From the NCBI RefSeq assembly GCF_964036645.1, contig NZ_OZ038525.1, positions 2,750,501 to 2,814,500 on the forward strand: a stretch of DNA of 64,000 nt. The letters run 5' to 3'. The stretch's first letter is position 1. Each line of letters opens with the position of its first letter. This document shows, one piece after another, positions 45,101 to 53,390 of the stretch. A model generated the notes under the pieces. That model searched no databases, was not told the origin of the DNA, and saw only the letters and a list, made by a program, of their open reading frames with translations. The position numbers and the translations under genes were made by a program. Source of the DNA: Tenacibaculum sp. 190524A02b (lineage in GTDB: Bacteria; Bacteroidota; Bacteroidia; Flavobacteriales; Flavobacteriaceae).

Positions 45101-45510
45101 ACTTAACTACAGGACCTCATACTTTAAAAATAAAAGCTTGGGATACCTACAATAATTCGTCAGAGACAACGTTAAACTTTGTGGTTGTGAGCGATGCAGG
45201 CTTAACATTAACAAATGTGTTGAATTACCCAAACCCATTTGTTAACTATACTGAGTTCTGGTTTAATCATAACAAGCCAAATGAACCTTTAGAGGTACAA
45301 GTACAAGTTTTTACTATTTCAGGAAAATTAGTTAAAACAATTAATAAAATATCTCAAAACACTGGAAACCTATCAAGAGAGATTACTTGGAATGGTTTAG
45401 ATGATTTTGGGAATAAACTAGCAAAGGGAGTATACATATATAAATTAAAAGTCAAATCAACAATAGCAAATATAGTATCAGAAAAGTATGAAAAACTAGT
45501 CATACTTTAA
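42124..45510 (+). CDS. porU: Type IX secretion system sortase PorU
   Basis: Surface cysteine protease (peptidase C25, gingipain-like) that removes the C-terminal signal of type IX cargo and attaches the protein to the cell surface; 1128 aa. Signal peptide at residues 1-18 (LFILYLLFPLMGMSQ). The catalytic section contains YFGHGGEDGLAGERL (His641) and FITVTCEFSRFDNP (Cys675). The C-terminus has a type-A-like sorting domain (LNYPNPFVNYTEFWF, FTISGKLVKTI, WNGLDDFGNKLAKGVYIYKLKV). It is divergent from gldJ and followed by porV, its attachment-complex partner, 46 bases downstream. Confidence 0.97.
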   Translation: MKKLFILYLLFPLMGMSQSNSVLSNGNWYKFSINTTGIFKIDASFLSQLGIDINTVNPKNIKIFGNGGNMLPQKVDTFRHNDLQENAIYVHGESDNTFNQDDFILFYGLGPHHWSVDPVSSNVSHIQNIYSDKAYYFLTIDNSPGKRITTLTQPTQNSIKTINSYNDYTFHEVETRNLFAVGREWFGKDFSFENSQSFKINFPKQLSGTNLKVKVSAATISSLVSNMTILANGNNLTNISFPAASISGVSSLATHRTGEGTIPSNTSDFVDINITYNNNGLPSAKAYLDFIEVSGFKELKAIGNQFSFRSFEVNNTTGTVEYQIQNANNINQLWNVSNSISPQSIENLNSSSNVFSFKANGGTLEEYVVVNYNNTFTPVKESNGKIANQNLRALKDIQYLIITNNSLSSEANRLANYHKNNSNLTTSVVTLDKIYNEFASGAPDITGIRDFIKHLHDTSSNDRKLKYVCFFGDSSYDYKDRIIDNNNIVPTYHAPESFNLVTSFVTDDYYVMIEPNEGEMWSAHTIDIASGRIPVTSIQQASAVVNKILNYYSNKTFGDWRNTITLLADDIDQDADKSLQSGLEEVADSIKKHKPIFNINKLYADAFKQENSSGGERYPQVKNAVSNTIENGTLIFDYFGHGGEDGLAGERLLEIPQIEALNNFNTLPLFITVTCEFSRFDNPLRVTAGEKLFLNQNGGAVSMVTTTRDVYINVGEQFNKDLTKHILGFDGSTNTIAQDLVKAKNQTSSIQKFFIFFFGDPAMKLAIPKPNILITKINDKEITQSIDTLKALSKVTFEGIVTDNSNTVLTNFNGELSTTVFDKSIDKQTLDNDGFGVINTFDSQESKLFRGKSSVNNGLFKFEFIVPKDVKIAYGKGKISMYANNNSIDKGGANFDVTVGGINENAPEDNTGPEIQAFMNDESFIDGGNTNASPNLVLKLSDISGINTSITAVDHDIVAILDGNESEPIVLNDYYQTELDDFTKGNVSYKLRNLTTGPHTLKIKAWDTYNNSSETTLNFVVVSDAGLTLTNVLNYPNPFVNYTEFWFNHNKPNEPLEVQVQVFTISGKLVKTINKISQNTGNLSREITWNGLDDFGNKLAKGVYIYKLKVKSTIANIVSEKYEKLVIL

Positions 45511-45524
45511 TAAATACAAAATTA

Positions 45525-45532
45525 TATATTTG
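45525..45532 (+). promoter_or_regulatory. Promoter -7 element of porV (TATATTTG)
   Basis: TATATTTG fits TAnnTTTG and ends 24 bases before the porV ATG, so porV probably has its own transcript in addition to read-through from porU. Confidence 0.55.
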
Positions 45533-45556
45533 CATTGTCAACAATCAAAATTATAA

Positions 45557-46636
45557 ATGAAAAAATTAACGATTCTTCTATTATTTTTAGCAGTAACTTT
45601 TACATCTAAAGCACAGCAACAAGGTATTACAACTGCAACACCTTTCTTATTAATTACACCTGATGCTCGCGCTGGTGGTATGGGAGACATTGGTGTAGCT
45701 ACTTCATCTGATGCTTTTGCTATTTTTCACAACCCGGCAAAAACAGCTTTTAATGAAAATGAAATTAGTATTGGTTTAAATTACACACCTTGGTTGCGTA
45801 ATTTAACAGACGACATCTTTGCTGGAAACTTATCTTATGTACACAGATTTAAAGAAAATTCTGCTTGGGGAGTTGATATTAAATATTTTTCTTTAGGGAA
45901 AATTGACTTAACTGATAATTCAGGAGCTTCAACAGGAACCATTAACCCTAATGAATTTGCTATAACTGGTATTTATTCTTTAAAGTTAAGTGAAACGTTC
46001 TCTATGGGAGTTGGTTTAAAATACATAAACTCAAACTTAGATGTTTCTAGTAACTTAGACGCAGTTAATTCATTTGCTGTAGATGTATCTGCATATTATA
46101 GATCTGAAGAAGAAAACTTCGGAACATTTAATGGACGTTATAGATTAGGTTTAAACATCACCAATATAGGACCTAAAGTAAGCTACACGCCGGATCAACA
46201 AAACTTCATTCCAACTAACTTAAAGTTTGGTGGTGGTTTTGATTTTATTTTTGATGATTACAATTTGTTAGGTTTAAATTTAGAGTTTACTAAATTATTA
46301 GTTCCATCTGACCCTACATCTACTAAAGGATGGTTTGATGGTATGTTTAGTTCATTAGGTGATAGACCTTTTAGTGAAGAACTACAAGAAATTACTTGGG
46401 CTTTAGGTGCGGAATATTTATACAATAAAGCTTTTGCGTTAAGAGCAGGTTATTTCCATGAAAGCGAAAACAAAGGGCAACGCCAATATTTTACTTTAGG
46501 GGCAGGTTTTAAAGCTAGAGCATTCTCATTAGATTTATCATATTTAATGAATGCCTCTGACGTAAACAACCCATTAGAAAACACATTACGTTTTTCTTTA
46601 TCATTTGATTTAGGAGAGATTTATGAAGATTATTAA
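45557..46636 (+). CDS. porV: Type IX secretion system outer-membrane protein PorV (LptO)
   Basis: Outer-membrane beta barrel of the FadL-like PorV family, 359 aa; shuttle that collects cargo from the translocon and passes it to PorU. Signal peptide at residues 1-19 (ILLLFLAVTFTSKAQ). Family features: FLLITPDARAGGMGDIGVATSSDAFAIFHNPAKTAF and GINYTPW-like LNYTPWLRNLTDDIF. Alternating barrel strands run to the end (FSLSFDLGEIYEDY). It follows porU, as in other flavobacteria, and is closed by the terminator at 46674. Confidence 0.97.
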   Translation: MKKLTILLLFLAVTFTSKAQQQGITTATPFLLITPDARAGGMGDIGVATSSDAFAIFHNPAKTAFNENEISIGLNYTPWLRNLTDDIFAGNLSYVHRFKENSAWGVDIKYFSLGKIDLTDNSGASTGTINPNEFAITGIYSLKLSETFSMGVGLKYINSNLDVSSNLDAVNSFAVDVSAYYRSEEENFGTFNGRYRLGLNITNIGPKVSYTPDQQNFIPTNLKFGGGFDFIFDDYNLLGLNLEFTKLLVPSDPTSTKGWFDGMFSSLGDRPFSEELQEITWALGAEYLYNKAFALRAGYFHESENKGQRQYFTLGAGFKARAFSLDLSYLMNASDVNNPLENTLRFSLSFDLGEIYEDY

Positions 46637-46673
46637 AATTCATTTTTTTTAGTAACTTCGTAAAAAATATAAG

Positions 46674-46699
46674 AGCTGTCTAATTAGACAGCTTTTTTT
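46674..46699 (+). terminator. Rho-independent terminator of porV
   Basis: Perfect palindrome AGCTGTCTAA / TTAGACAGCT (46674-46693) followed by six T's. Confidence 0.88.
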
Positions 46700-46712
46700 G
46701 ACTAGAACATTC

Positions 46713-47195
46713 ATGAAAAAAATAGACATATCAACCTCTGCCATAGTTTTCGACACCATTTCACAATTATCTGAAAATGATAAAAACTTAATGGAAAAAG
46801 CTATTGAAGCAAGAAGTAAAGCTTATGCTCCTTACTCAAAATTTAATGTGGGAGCTGCAATTTTACTTGACAATGGAAAAATAATAACTGGAAATAACCA
46901 AGAAAATGCAGCATATCCTTCTGGTATGTGTGCTGAACGAGTTGCCATATGGAAAGCTGGTTCAGAACATCCAAATATGATTGTAAAAAAAATAGCCATC
47001 ACAGCCGCCTCAAGTACTACAACTGTTAATAAACCTGTAGGGCCTTGTGGAGCATGTAGACAAACGTTATCTGAGTATGAAATTAATCAAAAACAACCTA
47101 TAGAAATATTATTTATGGGAGAAGTAGGAAAAATAGTAAAAACAGAATCTTTACTTTCTTTGCTTCCTTTTTCCTTTGATAGTTCTTATTTATAA
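46713..47195 (+). CDS. cdd: Cytidine deaminase
   Basis: Zinc-dependent pyrimidine salvage enzyme, cytidine/deoxycytidine to uridine; 160 aa from the ATG at 46713. An in-frame TTG at 46698 would lie inside the preceding terminator T-run and is rejected. Motifs: SKAYAPYSKFNVGAAILLDNGKIITGNNQENAAYPSGMCAERVAIWKA (zinc Cys and proton-shuttle Glu in CAE) and VGPCGACRQTLSEYE (two zinc Cys). Length is slightly above the usual 130-160. It stands alone after porV and before the KAS III-like gene. Confidence 0.95.
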   Translation: MKKIDISTSAIVFDTISQLSENDKNLMEKAIEARSKAYAPYSKFNVGAAILLDNGKIITGNNQENAAYPSGMCAERVAIWKAGSEHPNMIVKKIAITAASSTTTVNKPVGPCGACRQTLSEYEINQKQPIEILFMGEVGKIVKTESLLSLLPFSFDSSYL

Positions 47196-47307
47196 ATTTT
47201 AGCACTGTTTTTTATTAAAATCATAAAAATTCAAAAATATCTGGCAATAAACATCTTAAAGTAATTTAAAATGTTTTCTTTGTACTCTTTCCTTAACAAA
47301 AGAGAGT

Positions 47308-48372
47308 ATGATGAAAGCGATAATTACTGGAACAGGATCTTACATTCCTAGCATTACAAAAAACAACAATCATTTTACTGATAATGCTTTTTTAAACTCA
47401 GATGGTACACCATTTGAGAACAACAACCAAGTAATTATTGAAAAGTTCAAATCAATAACTGGAATAGAGGAAAGAAGATATGCTAAATCTAATTTAAACG
47501 CTTCTGATCTTGGTTACTTTGCTGCTCAAAGAGCTATTCAAAATGCTGGTATTAATCCTGAAGAATTAGATTATATCATACTAGCCCATAATTTTGGTGA
47601 TGTTAAAGATAAAACGATTCAAAGTGATATTATTCCAAGTTTAGCTACCCGTGTTAAGCATTTACTCCAAATTGAAAACCCTAATTGCATTGCTTATGAT
47701 ATCCTTTTTGGTTGCCCAGGCTGGGTAGAAGGTGTTATTCAAGCGCAAGCCTTTATAAAAGCTAACATGGCTAAAAAAGCTTTGATTATAGGAGCGGAAA
47801 CACTCTCTCGTGTTATTGATCATCATGATAGAGATTCTATGATATTTAGTGATGGTGCTGGTGCTTGTATATTAGAAAGTTCAAATTCAGGAAACTTAGG
47901 TATTCTTAGCCATGCTTCACAAACTTTTGCTAAAGACGAAGCTTATCATTTATTTTTTGGAAGTTCACATAACGATAATAACGACCAAGATGTTCGATAT
48001 ATAAAGATGCATGGTCGAAAAATATACGAATTTGCTTTATCTAAAGTGCCTGCAGCTATGAAATATGCCTTAGATCAAAGTGGAGTTCCTATAGAAAAAC
48101 TTAAAAAAATATTTATCCATCAAGCTAATGAAAAGATGGACGAAGCCATAATTAAGCGTTTTTACCGTTTATATAGAAAGCCTATTCCAGAAGGAATTAT
48201 GCCTATGACCATTCATAAATTTGGTAATAGTTCTGTTGCCACTGTACCTACTTTATTAGACTTAGTTTTAAAAGGAGAGCTAGAAAACCAACAAATTAAT
48301 AAAGGTGATGTTATCATGTTAGCCTCTGTTGGTGCAGGTATGAATGTGAATGCCATTGTTTATAAAGTATAA
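47308..48372 (+). CDS. Beta-ketoacyl-ACP synthase III-like protein
   Basis: Thiolase-fold condensing enzyme of the FabH/KAS III type, 354 aa. The catalytic triad is visible: Cys136 in ILFGCPGWVEGVIQ, His in IFIHQANEKMDEA, and Asn in HKFGNSSVATVPTLL, ending with GDVIMLASVGAGMNVNAIVYKV. A long N-terminal insertion (NNHFTDNAFLNSDGTPFENNNQVIIEKFKSITGIEERRY) is typical of the Bacteroidota 350-aa group, whose substrate differs from or is unknown compared with housekeeping FabH (~315-335 aa). No acyl-carrier or fatty-acid gene is adjacent, so a special acyl substrate is possible. Start ATG at 47308; a second ATG is at 47311. Confidence 0.88.
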   Translation: MMKAIITGTGSYIPSITKNNNHFTDNAFLNSDGTPFENNNQVIIEKFKSITGIEERRYAKSNLNASDLGYFAAQRAIQNAGINPEELDYIILAHNFGDVKDKTIQSDIIPSLATRVKHLLQIENPNCIAYDILFGCPGWVEGVIQAQAFIKANMAKKALIIGAETLSRVIDHHDRDSMIFSDGAGACILESSNSGNLGILSHASQTFAKDEAYHLFFGSSHNDNNDQDVRYIKMHGRKIYEFALSKVPAAMKYALDQSGVPIEKLKKIFIHQANEKMDEAIIKRFYRLYRKPIPEGIMPMTIHKFGNSSVATVPTLLDLVLKGELENQQINKGDVIMLASVGAGMNVNAIVYKV

Positions 48373-48428
48373 CTTTTTTAGCACAAAAAAACTCTTTAAA
48401 ATAGTTCGTAAATCTAATTTCTAAATAG

Positions 48429-48436
48429 TATTTTTG
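48429..48436 (+). promoter_or_regulatory. Candidate -7 element directly before guaA (TATTTTTG)
   Basis: TATTTTTG fits TAnnTTTG and ends only 3 bases before the guaA ATG at 48440. If used, the transcript would be leaderless or nearly so. Confidence 0.45.
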
Positions 48437-48439
48437 CGG

Positions 48440-49975
48440 ATGCAACAACACAATGTACTTATATTAGATTTCGGATCGCAATACACACAATTAATTGCAC
48501 GCCGAGTTAGAGAATTGAACATTTATTGTGAGATTCACCCGTATAATAAAATTCCACAAAATTTAGATAACTTTAAAGCTGTTATTTTATCAGGAAGCCC
48601 ATCTTCAGTTCGTTCAGAAGAAGCACCACACCCAGATTTATCAGAAATAAGAGGTAAAAAACCTTTATTAGCTGTGTGTTATGGTGCACAATACTTAGCA
48701 CATTTTTCTGGTGGATTAGTAGCACCATCTAATACCAGAGAATATGGAAGAGCTAATCTTTCATATGTAAAAGAAGGAGAAACATTTTTCTCTAATATTT
48801 CTGAAGGAAGTCAGGTATGGATGAGCCATTCTGATACTATTAAAGAACTTCCAACTAATGGTGTTCTATTAGCGAGTACGCATGATGTAATAAATGCAGC
48901 TTATAAAATTGAAGGAGAAACTTCATATGCTATCCAATTTCATCCAGAAGTATACCATTCTACTGATGGAAAACAATTACTTGAAAACTTTTTAGTTTCT
49001 ATTGCTGGAGTAGCACAAACTTGGACCCCTGATTCTTTTGTTGATGAAACAGTTTCAGATATAAAAGCTAAAGTTGGTAATGATAAAGTTGTTCTAGGAC
49101 TTTCTGGAGGTGTAGACTCTACTGTAGCTGCTGTATTACTTCATAAAGCTATTGGAAGTAACCTTCACTGTATATTTGTAAACAATGGTTTATTACGTAA
49201 AAACGAATTTACAGATGTATTAAAGCAATACGAAGGAATGGGACTTAACGTAAAAGGTGTTGATGCTTCGGCACGTTTTTTGTCTGCCTTAGCTGGGTTA
49301 TCTGATCCTGAAGCAAAACGTAAAGCCATTGGTAAAGTTTTCATTGATGTTTTTGATGATGAGGCCAATCAAATAAAAGATGCCAAATGGTTGGCACAAG
49401 GAACTATTTATCCAGATGTTATAGAATCTGTTTCTGTAAATGGAGGTCCTTCAGCAACTATTAAAAGTCATCATAACGTTGGTGGTTTGCCAGATTTTAT
49501 GAAGTTAAAAATAGTTGAACCTTTACGTATGATTTTTAAAGATGAAGTTAGACGTGTTGGTGCATCTATGGGTATTGACAAAAATTTATTAGGTCGCCAT
49601 CCATTTCCAGGCCCAGGATTAGCTATTCGAATTTTAGGGGATATAACTGCCGAAAAAGTTCGTATATTACAAGAAGTAGATGCTATTTTTATTAATGGCT
49701 TAAAAGAAGATGGCTTATACGATAAAGTGTGGCAAGCAGGCGCTATTTTATTACCAGTAAATTCTGTTGGTGTTATGGGAGATGAGCGTACTTATGAAAA
49801 AGTAGTAGCGCTTAGAGCAGTAGAAAGTACAGATGGTATGACGGCTGATTGGGTAAATTTACCTTATGAATTTTTACAAAAAACATCTAACAAAATAATT
49901 AATAATGTAAAAGGAGTTAATAGAGTTGTTTATGATATAAGCTCTAAACCTCCTGCAACAATTGAGTGGGAATAA
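48440..49975 (+). CDS. guaA: GMP synthase (glutamine-hydrolysing)
   Basis: Purine biosynthesis: XMP + Gln + ATP to GMP; 511 aa from the ATG at 48440 ([17 protein letters not shown]). An in-frame TTG at 48434 is less likely, as it lies within the -7 element. Class I glutamine amidotransferase part at residues 1-~195 with [12 protein letters not shown] (nucleophile Cys) and [10 protein letters not shown]. The ATP-pyrophosphatase part follows, with [17 protein letters not shown] (PP-loop), then the dimerisation domain with [16 protein letters not shown] and the C-terminal PPATIEWE. Slightly shorter than E. coli GuaA (525 aa). Confidence 0.97.
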   Translation: MQQHNVLILDFGSQYTQLIARRVRELNIYCEIHPYNKIPQNLDNFKAVILSGSPSSVRSEEAPHPDLSEIRGKKPLLAVCYGAQYLAHFSGGLVAPSNTREYGRANLSYVKEGETFFSNISEGSQVWMSHSDTIKELPTNGVLLASTHDVINAAYKIEGETSYAIQFHPEVYHSTDGKQLLENFLVSIAGVAQTWTPDSFVDETVSDIKAKVGNDKVVLGLSGGVDSTVAAVLLHKAIGSNLHCIFVNNGLLRKNEFTDVLKQYEGMGLNVKGVDASARFLSALAGLSDPEAKRKAIGKVFIDVFDDEANQIKDAKWLAQGTIYPDVIESVSVNGGPSATIKSHHNVGGLPDFMKLKIVEPLRMIFKDEVRRVGASMGIDKNLLGRHPFPGPGLAIRILGDITAEKVRILQEVDAIFINGLKEDGLYDKVWQAGAILLPVNSVGVMGDERTYEKVVALRAVESTDGMTADWVNLPYEFLQKTSNKIINNVKGVNRVVYDISSKPPATIEWE

Positions 49976-50015
49976 CGTTTTAATTTTATACTACTCGAAA
50001 AATACCTAAAAGTAA

Positions 50016-51857
50016 ATGAAGAAATTACAGTTTTTAATTTTAACAGGAATTCTAACTTTTACCATCTCATGTGGACAACAAAAACGTTATGTTTCTTATA
50101 AGGTTCAAGAAGGTGAATCTATAAATGATATTGCGCAAAGGTTAAACATGAATAAGAAAGATTTACTTAGATTAAATCCTGATGTTGGTGATAACCCTAT
50201 TGCCAATACTGTAATAGTAATTCCTAACCCTAAAATTAAAAACCGTAATTCTTCCGTTACTACCAATGAAGAGTATGCTGTTGTAAAAGAAGATAAAGAA
50301 AAAATTGAGTCTAATCCTAACACATTAGATGAAACAAAAAATCACAGTGAAAACTTTCAAACGAAAGTTGTAAAAAGTTATGAAACCCATCAAGTTCAAA
50401 AAGGAGAAACTGTATATCGTTTAACTAAACTATATAATATTTCTAAAGAAGAACTTTGTAAATTAAATCCTGAGTTTCCTGAATTAAAGAATAATGTTCT
50501 TAAAGTTGGACAAACATTAAAGGTAAAAGCAATTGAAGAAACCATAACTATTAACAAAGAAGAAGTTCTACAGCAATACTTAACACATACCGTAAAAAGT
50601 AAAGAAACTATTTTTAGTTTAACTCGTTTTTACAATATTACAAAAGAAGATTTAATTGCGCTAAACCCTGAGTATCCTGATTTAAAAGACAACAATCTTT
50701 CTATTGGTCAATTATTAAAAATTAAACCTTTAGGGGAAGTAAAAGAAACGGAAGAATTTAAATTCTATCAAGACAGCATTCAAGAAAACAGCTCTATGAA
50801 TGTTGCCTTTTTATTACCTTTTAAAGCCGTAGACTTTGACACTTTAAGTGCTAAACGTATTTTTAAGGGTAATAAACTAACCAATATGGTTACTGATTTT
50901 TATATGGGTGCTGAAATGGCTATCGACTCTTTAAAGCACCAAGGAATTACTATTAATTCTTCAGTCTTTGACACTGGTAATAGAGGTAAAAATATTACTC
51001 AAATTTTAGAGAATGATGAGTTAGATAATGCTGATGCTGTTATAGGTCCTTTTTATTCTGACAAAGTTGAAAAGGTAGCTCAGAAAGTAAAAGCTCCAGT
51101 TATTTTCCCTCATTTTTCAAATAAACAGAAAAGAATATCATCTTCTAGAGTTGTTAAAGCAGCTCCTGAAAAAGATGCTTACGTTGGTTTTTTGGCCAAT
51201 TATCTTAAAAACAATTATGCTGGAGAAACAATTTTTGTTGTTGGTGATGACAAAACTAGCTCTAATAAAGCCATTGCTAACTTAGTTTCTTTATTAAAAA
51301 AGCATGATTCAATTTCAACAGTTAATGTATTAAAGCCTGAGGATGGGTATATAAAAAGAGAGCGTTTTACTGATAAAATGAAGGCTGAAAAGCATAATTG
51401 GGTAATTATTACCTCTGAAGACAAGGTTGCTATTGCGGATGCCTTGAATAGCATGATTGCTTTACCTGATGATATGTCTGTTCAGGTTTTTACTACTAAC
51501 AAAACAAAAACCTATGATAATGTGGATAACAATAAGTTGGCAGACATCAACTTTACCTATGTATCTACAGCATTTTCTGACGAAGAATCTTCAGATATAA
51601 AAGCTTTTTATAAAAAATACAGAAAAAAGAACAACGCTTTACCTTCAGAGTATGCCATTAAAGGTTTTGATATTACGTATGATACGCTTATTAGGTTAGC
51701 GTCTGGAGAAAGTTTGACCGATACTTTTAAAGAAGGAATTTCTTTTAGAATAGAAAACAAGTTTGATTATCATAAAAAAACTTTTGGAGGAACAACTAAT
51801 AATGGTCTATTTATAGTTAAATATAATAAAGATTTAAGTTTAAGTAGATTGAAATAA
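50016..51857 (+). CDS. LysM-repeat lipoprotein with periplasmic-binding-protein-like domain
   Basis: Cell-envelope lipoprotein, 613 aa. The signal peptide ends in a lipobox, FTISC (Cys19). Three LysM repeats follow at roughly residues 27-70 (YKVQEGESINDIAQRLNM), 122-170 (HQVQKGETVYRLTKLYNI) and 190-238 (HTVKSKETIFSLTRFYNI), which would bind peptidoglycan. From about residue 265 there is a type-1 periplasmic-binding fold (NVAFLLPFKAVDFD, AIDSLKHQGITINSSVFDTG, ADAVIGPFYSDKVEKVAQKV, ETIFVVGDDKT), resembling LppC/LpoA-like or amino-acid-binding proteins. It follows guaA by 40 bases. It may be a peptidoglycan-synthesis regulator; this is inferred from domain composition. Confidence 0.88.
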   Translation: MKKLQFLILTGILTFTISCGQQKRYVSYKVQEGESINDIAQRLNMNKKDLLRLNPDVGDNPIANTVIVIPNPKIKNRNSSVTTNEEYAVVKEDKEKIESNPNTLDETKNHSENFQTKVVKSYETHQVQKGETVYRLTKLYNISKEELCKLNPEFPELKNNVLKVGQTLKVKAIEETITINKEEVLQQYLTHTVKSKETIFSLTRFYNITKEDLIALNPEYPDLKDNNLSIGQLLKIKPLGEVKETEEFKFYQDSIQENSSMNVAFLLPFKAVDFDTLSAKRIFKGNKLTNMVTDFYMGAEMAIDSLKHQGITINSSVFDTGNRGKNITQILENDELDNADAVIGPFYSDKVEKVAQKVKAPVIFPHFSNKQKRISSSRVVKAAPEKDAYVGFLANYLKNNYAGETIFVVGDDKTSSNKAIANLVSLLKKHDSISTVNVLKPEDGYIKRERFTDKMKAEKHNWVIITSEDKVAIADALNSMIALPDDMSVQVFTTNKTKTYDNVDNNKLADINFTYVSTAFSDEESSDIKAFYKKYRKKNNALPSEYAIKGFDITYDTLIRLASGESLTDTFKEGISFRIENKFDYHKKTFGGTTNNGLFIVKYNKDLSLSRLK

Positions 51858-52019
51858 CTTTATAAAAACCTGCGGTAATTTTTTCTTAAACTTAGCGCAA
51901 TTTACTTTCTACAATACTATCTAAAACTAAGTTCTATTAACCTAAATTTAGGTTACATTCAACAATAATTTCGGGTAATATAAGTCAAATTTTAACTCCT
52001 CATAGAGTTTTTACAAAAT

Positions 52020-52055
52020 GGTGCTTATGTTTTATAAAATGATAAGCATCTTTTT
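52020..52055 (+). terminator. Probable terminator of the LysM gene
   Basis: A 9-bp stem (one G-T pair) joins 52020-52028 to 52042-52050. The loop holds the palindrome TTTTATAAAA, and five T's follow. It lies 160 bases after the stop codon. Confidence 0.6.
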
Positions 52056-52063
52056 ATCAATTC

Positions 52064-52115
52064 ATGCTTATGAGTTTATCAACTCTCTATTATGATTTTA
52101 CAAACTCATAAGCAT
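52064..52115. repeat. Long inverted repeat
   Basis: ATGCTTATGAGTTT (52064-52077) and AAACTCATAAGCAT (52102-52115) are perfect 14-bp complements separated by 24 bases. There is no T-run, so it is not a simple terminator. It shares sequence with the preceding hairpin. Confidence 0.7.
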
Positions 52116-52278
52116 AAACTCAAACACCACTTAAACCAATCAAAAACAACAAGTTAACACCAACAAAATTATGTTCCCACTAACAAAATAAAGGATACTA
52201 CTTTTTCAAACATAATACTATATTATCATAACCAACTTATCTATTTTTGAACTTAAAATGACTAATTTTTTTAAACTT

Positions 52279-52315
52279 AAAAACCTCACAAACTTTAAAA
52301 TTTGTGAGGTTTTTA
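52279..52315. terminator. Bidirectional terminator after rfbB
   Basis: Perfect 12-bp stem AAACCTCACAAA (52281-52292) / TTTGTGAGGTTT (52301-52312), with T-rich flanks in both directions. It closes the minus-strand rfb operon. Confidence 0.85.
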
Positions 52316-52339
52316 ATATTACATATGAACTTATGCTTT

Positions 52340-53389
52340 CTAACTTTCGTACATATCTTGATAATATTTTTGATAATTTCCGCTAGTTACATTTTTCACC
52401 CAATCTTCATTGTCTAAATACCATTTTACAGTCTTCTCTATACCTTCTTCAAACTGTAATGAAGGTTCCCATCCTAATTCATCTTTTAGTTTGGTAGAAT
52501 CTATAGCATACCTATAATCATGCCCTGCTCTATCTGTAACGTAAGCTATCAAACTCTCAGAAGTTCCTTCTGTTCTTCCTAAGAGTTTATCTACTGTTTT
52601 AATAATTACTTTTATTAAATCAATATTCTTCCATTCATTAAACCCACCAATATTATAAGTATCACCTAGCTTCCCTCTATGAAAAATAACATCTATGGCT
52701 CTTGCATGATCATTTACAAACAGCCAATCTCTAACATTTTCTCCTTTTCCGTACACAGGTAAAGGTTTGTTATTACAAATATTATTAATAAATAAAGGAA
52801 TTAATTTCTCTGGAAATTGATACGAACCATAATTATTAGAGCAATTAGAGATTACTACTGGTAAGCCATATGTATCATGAAATGCTCTTACAAAATGATC
52901 AGAAGAGGCTTTAGATGCTGAATATGGTGAATGTGGGTCATAAGCTGTTTCTTCAGTGAAAAAACCATCTTCTCCTAAACTTCCATAAACTTCATCAGTG
53001 GAAACATGGTAGAATAGTTTACCTTCAAATTTACCATTCCATTTATTTTTAGCTGCTTGTAGTAAACTTAAAGTTCCCATTACATTTGTTTGAGCAAATG
53101 AAAACGGATCTTTAATAGACCTATCCACATGTGATTCCGCAGCTAAATGTATGACACCATCAATATCATGCTCAGTGAATATATCTTCTATTTTTTTATA
53201 ATCACAAATATCTGCTTTTACAAAACGATAGTTAGGTTTATCTTCTAAATCTTTTAGATTAGCCAAGTTACCTGCATAAGTTAAAGCATCTAAATTTATA
53301 ATATTATAATCAGGATACGTATTAACAAATAATCGTACTACATGCGATCCAATAAACCCTGCTCCTCCAGTAATTAATATATTCTTCAT
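52340..53389 (-). CDS. rfbB: dTDP-glucose 4,6-dehydratase
   Basis: Second step of dTDP-L-rhamnose synthesis; an NAD-dependent extended SDR of 349 aa. Motifs: GGAGFIGSHVVRLF (Rossmann glycine motif), HLAAESHVDRSI, HVSTDEVYGSL, YSASKASSDHFVRAFHDTYGLP (active-site YxxxK), NNYGSYQFPEKLIPLFI and YGKGENVRDWLFV. It is the last gene of the rfbA-rfbC-rfbD-rfbB run, starting one base after the rfbD stop region, and is followed by a strong terminator. Confidence 0.97.
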   Translation of the reverse strand: MKNILITGGAGFIGSHVVRLFVNTYPDYNIINLDALTYAGNLANLKDLEDKPNYRFVKADICDYKKIEDIFTEHDIDGVIHLAAESHVDRSIKDPFSFAQTNVMGTLSLLQAAKNKWNGKFEGKLFYHVSTDEVYGSLGEDGFFTEETAYDPHSPYSASKASSDHFVRAFHDTYGLPVVISNCSNNYGSYQFPEKLIPLFINNICNNKPLPVYGKGENVRDWLFVNDHARAIDVIFHRGKLGDTYNIGGFNEWKNIDLIKVIIKTVDKLLGRTEGTSESLIAYVTDRAGHDYRYAIDSTKLKDELGWEPSLQFEEGIEKTVKWYLDNEDWVKNVTSGNYQKYYQDMYES

Positions 53390-53390
53390 A

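Larger units (their letters stand above)
51858..52339. other. 482-base intergenic region with three hairpins
   Basis: No gene is visible. It contains, in order, the terminator at 52020-52055, a long inverted repeat at 52064-52115 and the convergent terminator at 52279-52315. The first two share GCTTATG/CATAAGC words. The rest is plain AT-rich sequence. Confidence 0.6.

Noticed and set aside
46698..46712. Upstream TTG start for cdd
   Set aside because: It lies in the terminator T-run of porV; the ATG at 46713 gives a normal protein.
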